Source of the DNA: Candidatus Omnitrophota bacterium
GTDB lineage: Bacteria > Hinthialibacterota > Hinthialibacteria > Hinthialibacterales > JAKPRU01
Assembly (NCBI GenBank): GCA_029557025.1
Contig: JAKPRU010001039.1
Location: 1 to 9,559 of the forward strand
Direction of reading: 5' to 3'
Length of the DNA: 9,559 bases
In this document: in pieces, positions 6,907-9,559 of the stretch
How the letters are laid out: each line of letters opens with the position of its first letter
Position numbering within the stretch: the stretch's first letter is position 1
Made by a program: the position numbers and the translations under genes
The notes under the pieces: generated by a model
Told to the model about the DNA's origin: nothing
What the model saw: only the letters and a program-made list of their open reading frames with translations
The model's database searches: none

Positions 6907-9559
6907 ACTTGCCCGAAATCGCAGTGAAGCGCCCGATCGCCACGGTCATGCTGTTTGCCGCCGTGGTGGTCTTAGGGTTGGTTTCGTTCACTCGGCTACC
7001 CATTCAGTTCCTGCCGGACATCAGCCCGCCGGCGATGGGAAGTTTTCTCTTCTACCGCCGTCCGCTGGGTACGGAGGAGATGGAGCGGCGGATCATGATT
7101 CCCATCGAATCCATGATCGCGCAACTGCCGGGTGTCAAACGCATTTACGGCAACGGGAGTACCAATCGCTGCTTTTTCTTTATCGAATTCAATTTCGGCA
7201 CGAATGTCCGCTATCGTTCGGTCGAACTGCAAGAGGAATTGGATCGGTTCCGGCGCACTTTCCCGCGAGGCTCCATCGACTGCCGCGTATTTCCGTTCGA
7301 CAGCTCCCGCGAGAACCGCCAAGCCATGCAAATCGCCCTCACCGGGCCTAACAGCGATCCCTACCTGGAAATCATCAATGTCGATCGAGTCGGGGAACGC
7401 CTCAATGAAATCGATGGCGTTTCCCAGGTAGACATTTGGGGAGGACGCGAGAAAATCATCGAGGTCGCGGTTGAACAAGACCGGATGCAGGAATTCAACA
7501 GCCCACTCTTCCAGATTCTTTCACGAGTCCGAACCTATACTGCCGAGCCGGTATTCCTGGGAAAGGTCTTTGACCGGGGAGTGGCCCACTACGTACGCAT
7601 GTCCGGCCAATTTCGAACCGCCCACGAACTGGAGGATGTCATCATCCGCCAGGAGGGAAATCTGAAATTGGATCAACTCAGCCAGGTACGCGAGATGCGG
7701 CTGAATCGACGATGGATATCGCGGGTGGACGGCAACCCGGCCGTGAATATCGAGATTCAGAAAGATTCCCTGACTAACCCCATCGCCTTGTCGAAACGGG
7801 TTCGTCAGAGTTTCGAACGCATCAAGCAAGACCTCCCACACGGATATGACTTCAGCGTGATTCGAGACAGCGCCGAGTTGATTCTGGAGGCCATCCGGGG
7901 TCTGAGCAAAGTGGCCGCCGTCGGGATCGCGCTCTCATTGCTCATGATTTTCTTGTTCGTCCACGATGTGAAAGTCACGGCCATCCTGGCCCTGGTTATC
8001 CCGATTTCGATCATCGCCACGTTCAACCTGATGTACTTCGGGGACCTGACAATCAACATCGTTACCCTCGTCGGACTGGCCGTGGGAATCGGCAGCCTGG
8101 TGGACAACGGAATCGTTGTCCTGGAAAACATTACTCGCCATTATGAGCGGGGGGTTCCTCCTCAACAGGCGGCCATCCGAGGAACCAGCGAGGTGGGACG
8201 GGCCATTTTCGGCTTAACCATCACGAACGTGGCCGTCTTTCTGCCGATCATTTTTATCGAGGACTGGATTCGGATCATTTTCGAGGAAGGCGCGCTCGCG
8301 GTGATCTTCCCCATGGTGGTATCCGCGCTGGCGGCAATTCTGCTCGTTCCCATGCTTGCTTCCAAGGTGTTGAGTCAGAGGCAACACAAGAGGAAATCAA
8401 GAGTTCGAGACATCTTCCGGCGGATTCCTGGAGTGAGCGTTATCGGTGAGGGACTGCGTCGAGTTCCCCGCCCCAATATGGTCTCTACGCGGCGGTTCTA
8501 CGGAAATCTCCTCAAGTCATGCTTGCGCCACCGTGTCCGTCTCGCCATCGGCATCTTTCTGCTGTTGCTCTATACCTACTATTACAGTATGGGTGGTATC
8601 GCGATGGGCACAATGCGTGATCCGGAAGAGGCGGAAGGATTCGAAGTATTTATCTTTCCGCCGCGAGGCACCAAACAATCCTACACAATCAATGTTTGCG
8701 CCAAGGTGGAAGCCCTGCTGAAAGAGCATGTCCCCGAAAACAAGCATCTGCGCACCTGGGTGAGCGACGACGATGCGCATATCCATGTCGAACTGGTCGA
8801 TCGCTCCGAGCGGAAACGCGATGTCCCGCAAATCAAGGAAGAACTCCGCACCTACTTTGAGCAAATTCCCGACGCGGATGTCACATTCGATTGGTGGCGA
8901 AGACGACGCGAAAGTGAAATGGTTTCTCCTGTAATCAGCACCGGCGGCGGTGTGATCGAGGTCCGGGGACCGGAGCAGGCTCAACTGGAACGTGTGGTCG
9001 ATGAGGTTATGGCGCTGATCCAGGAAGTCCCCGGTATCCGGGATGTTTCCTCCGACCTGGAAAGCGGTGCGCTGGAAATGCACTTCAAGCCGGACCGTGA
9101 AAAAGCCTCCCTTCTTCAGGTCACCCCCCAGAGCATTGCCCAGCATCTCCAGGCTGCCCAGCGTCGAGGTGACTTCTCCACCATTCGTCTCAAGCGCGAA
9201 GAGGAAGAAATCGACATCCTGTTCCAGCAGATCACCCAGGAAAGGCAGGCGCCGGTTGCGGAAGAAGAACGTGAAGGTCTTACGCTGTCGGAGATGCGCG
9301 ATCTGCCCATCTTTGCTCCAAGTCTTCGCACCACTGTGCCCCTCTCCGATCTGGGAGTGTTCGAACAGGTGCGCGGCGCGCAGTGGATCCAGCGAGACAA
9401 TCAGTCCAGGATTATCAATATCCGTTACGGTTACACTCCCAGCGCCAAGCAGCGCGAGGTGGATGAGATTCTCAAGGATATCACCGAGAATTACCCTGTT
9501 CCCGCCGGATTTTCCATGCAACTGGGCGGGTCCAGCCAGGAATGGCAGAATATGCTCTC
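6903..9559 (+). CDS. RND efflux pump inner-membrane permease, pump 2 (3'-truncated by window edge)
   Basis: ATG at 6903 overlaps the preceding TGA (ATGA), and the frame stays open to the right edge, giving 885 codons without a stop. It starts MNLPEIAVKRPIATVMLF, with TM1 followed by LPIQFLPDISPPAMG, the usual RND start. A first porter region runs to about residue 330 and TM2-6 follow; TM4 reads GSLVDNGIVVLEN (D401, N402), the same Asp-Asn pair as in pump 1. A basic cytoplasmic linker of about 60 residues (SQRQHKRKSRVRD...) leads to TM7 near 543-562, then most of the second porter region. The window ends at MQLGGSSQEWQNM, which matches the IRLGGEEQ stretch just before TM8 in pump 1, so about 170 residues including TM8-12 and the TM10 relay site are missing. 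It is a divergent paralogue of pump 1 rather than a recent copy. It may form its own homotrimer or a mixed trimer with pump 1, as MdtB and MdtC do. Confidence 0.92.
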   Translation, partial: MNLPEIAVKRPIATVMLFAAVVVLGLVSFTRLPIQFLPDISPPAMGSFLFYRRPLGTEEMERRIMIPIESMIAQLPGVKRIYGNGSTNRCFFFIEFNFGTNVRYRSVELQEELDRFRRTFPRGSIDCRVFPFDSSRENRQAMQIALTGPNSDPYLEIINVDRVGERLNEIDGVSQVDIWGGREKIIEVAVEQDRMQEFNSPLFQILSRVRTYTAEPVFLGKVFDRGVAHYVRMSGQFRTAHELEDVIIRQEGNLKLDQLSQVREMRLNRRWISRVDGNPAVNIEIQKDSLTNPIALSKRVRQSFERIKQDLPHGYDFSVIRDSAELILEAIRGLSKVAAVGIALSLLMIFLFVHDVKVTAILALVIPISIIATFNLMYFGDLTINIVTLVGLAVGIGSLVDNGIVVLENITRHYERGVPPQQAAIRGTSEVGRAIFGLTITNVAVFLPIIFIEDWIRIIFEEGALAVIFPMVVSALAAILLVPMLASKVLSQRQHKRKSRVRDIFRRIPGVSVIGEGLRRVPRPNMVSTRRFYGNLLKSCLRHRVRLAIGIFLLLLYTYYYSMGGIAMGTMRDPEEAEGFEVFIFPPRGTKQSYTINVCAKVEALLKEHVPENKHLRTWVSDDDAHIHVELVDRSERKRDVPQIKEELRTYFEQIPDADVTFDWWRRRRESEMVSPVISTGGGVIEVRGPEQAQLERVVDEVMALIQEVPGIRDVSSDLESGALEMHFKPDREKASLLQVTPQSIAQHLQAAQRRGDFSTIRLKREEEEIDILFQQITQERQAPVAEEEREGLTLSEMRDLPIFAPSLRTTVPLSDLGVFEQVRGAQWIQRDNQSRIINIRYGYTPSAKQREVDEILKDITENYPVPAGFSMQLGGSSQEWQNML
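8007..8035 (+). repeat. 29-base copy shared exactly with RND pump 1 (TM3 region)
   Basis: Identical to 2135-2163 and in the equivalent codon phase. It codes SIIATFNLMY before the TM4 relay helix of pump 2. Confidence 0.7.

Noticed and set aside
8517..9521. Minus-strand open frame of 334 codons opposite pump 2
   Set aside because: The plus strand here encodes RND porter sequence in an unbroken 885-codon frame; the antisense product shows no recognisable domain and no convincing initiation context.

Overview
The window holds one unbroken plus-strand gene cluster of five tightly packed genes, all encoding transport machinery: the tail of an ABC-type ATPase, an ABC-2 type permease, a complete RND (AcrB-like) pump, a long ABC-2 permease fused to a degenerate M1-aminopeptidase-like domain, and a second RND pump that runs off the right edge. 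RND pumps of this class normally belong to a tripartite envelope system, so a double-membrane (Gram-negative type) bacterium is likely. The DNA is moderately GC-rich and the proteins are divergent from the well-known enterobacterial ones. No lineage can be named from the sequence alone; an uncultivated or little-studied phylum is plausible, but that is a guess.

Layout: positions 3-119 carry the last 38 codons of an ABC ATP-binding subunit. A 17-base gap with a clear AGGAG leads to a 280-residue permease (137-979). An 18-base gap leads to RND pump 1 (998-4150, 1050 residues). Its stop overlaps the next start (ATGA) for the 919-residue permease/M1-like fusion (4147-6906). Another ATGA overlap starts RND pump 2 (6903 to beyond 9559, 885 codons visible, open to the edge). 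The spacing implies one transcript with translational coupling at the last two junctions. No promoter, terminator, RNA gene, mobile element or CRISPR is visible, and no stretch over 20 bases lies outside the five genes.

How they may work together: the ATPase and the two ABC-2 permeases could form an ABC transporter or membrane-remodelling complex in the inner membrane. The two RND proteins could form a heteromeric pump, or two pumps, driven by ion flux. Interleaving ABC and RND genes in one coupled cluster is the most striking property of the locus. No membrane-fusion protein or outer-membrane channel gene lies in the window; they may lie outside it. The fusion protein has an M1-like fold signature but lacks the zinc-binding HExxH motif, so its periplasmic domain is probably structural or substrate-binding rather than a peptidase. 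An in-frame G_GGG_GGG heptamer just before the pump 1/fusion junction would allow a hypothetical -1 frameshift into the next gene.
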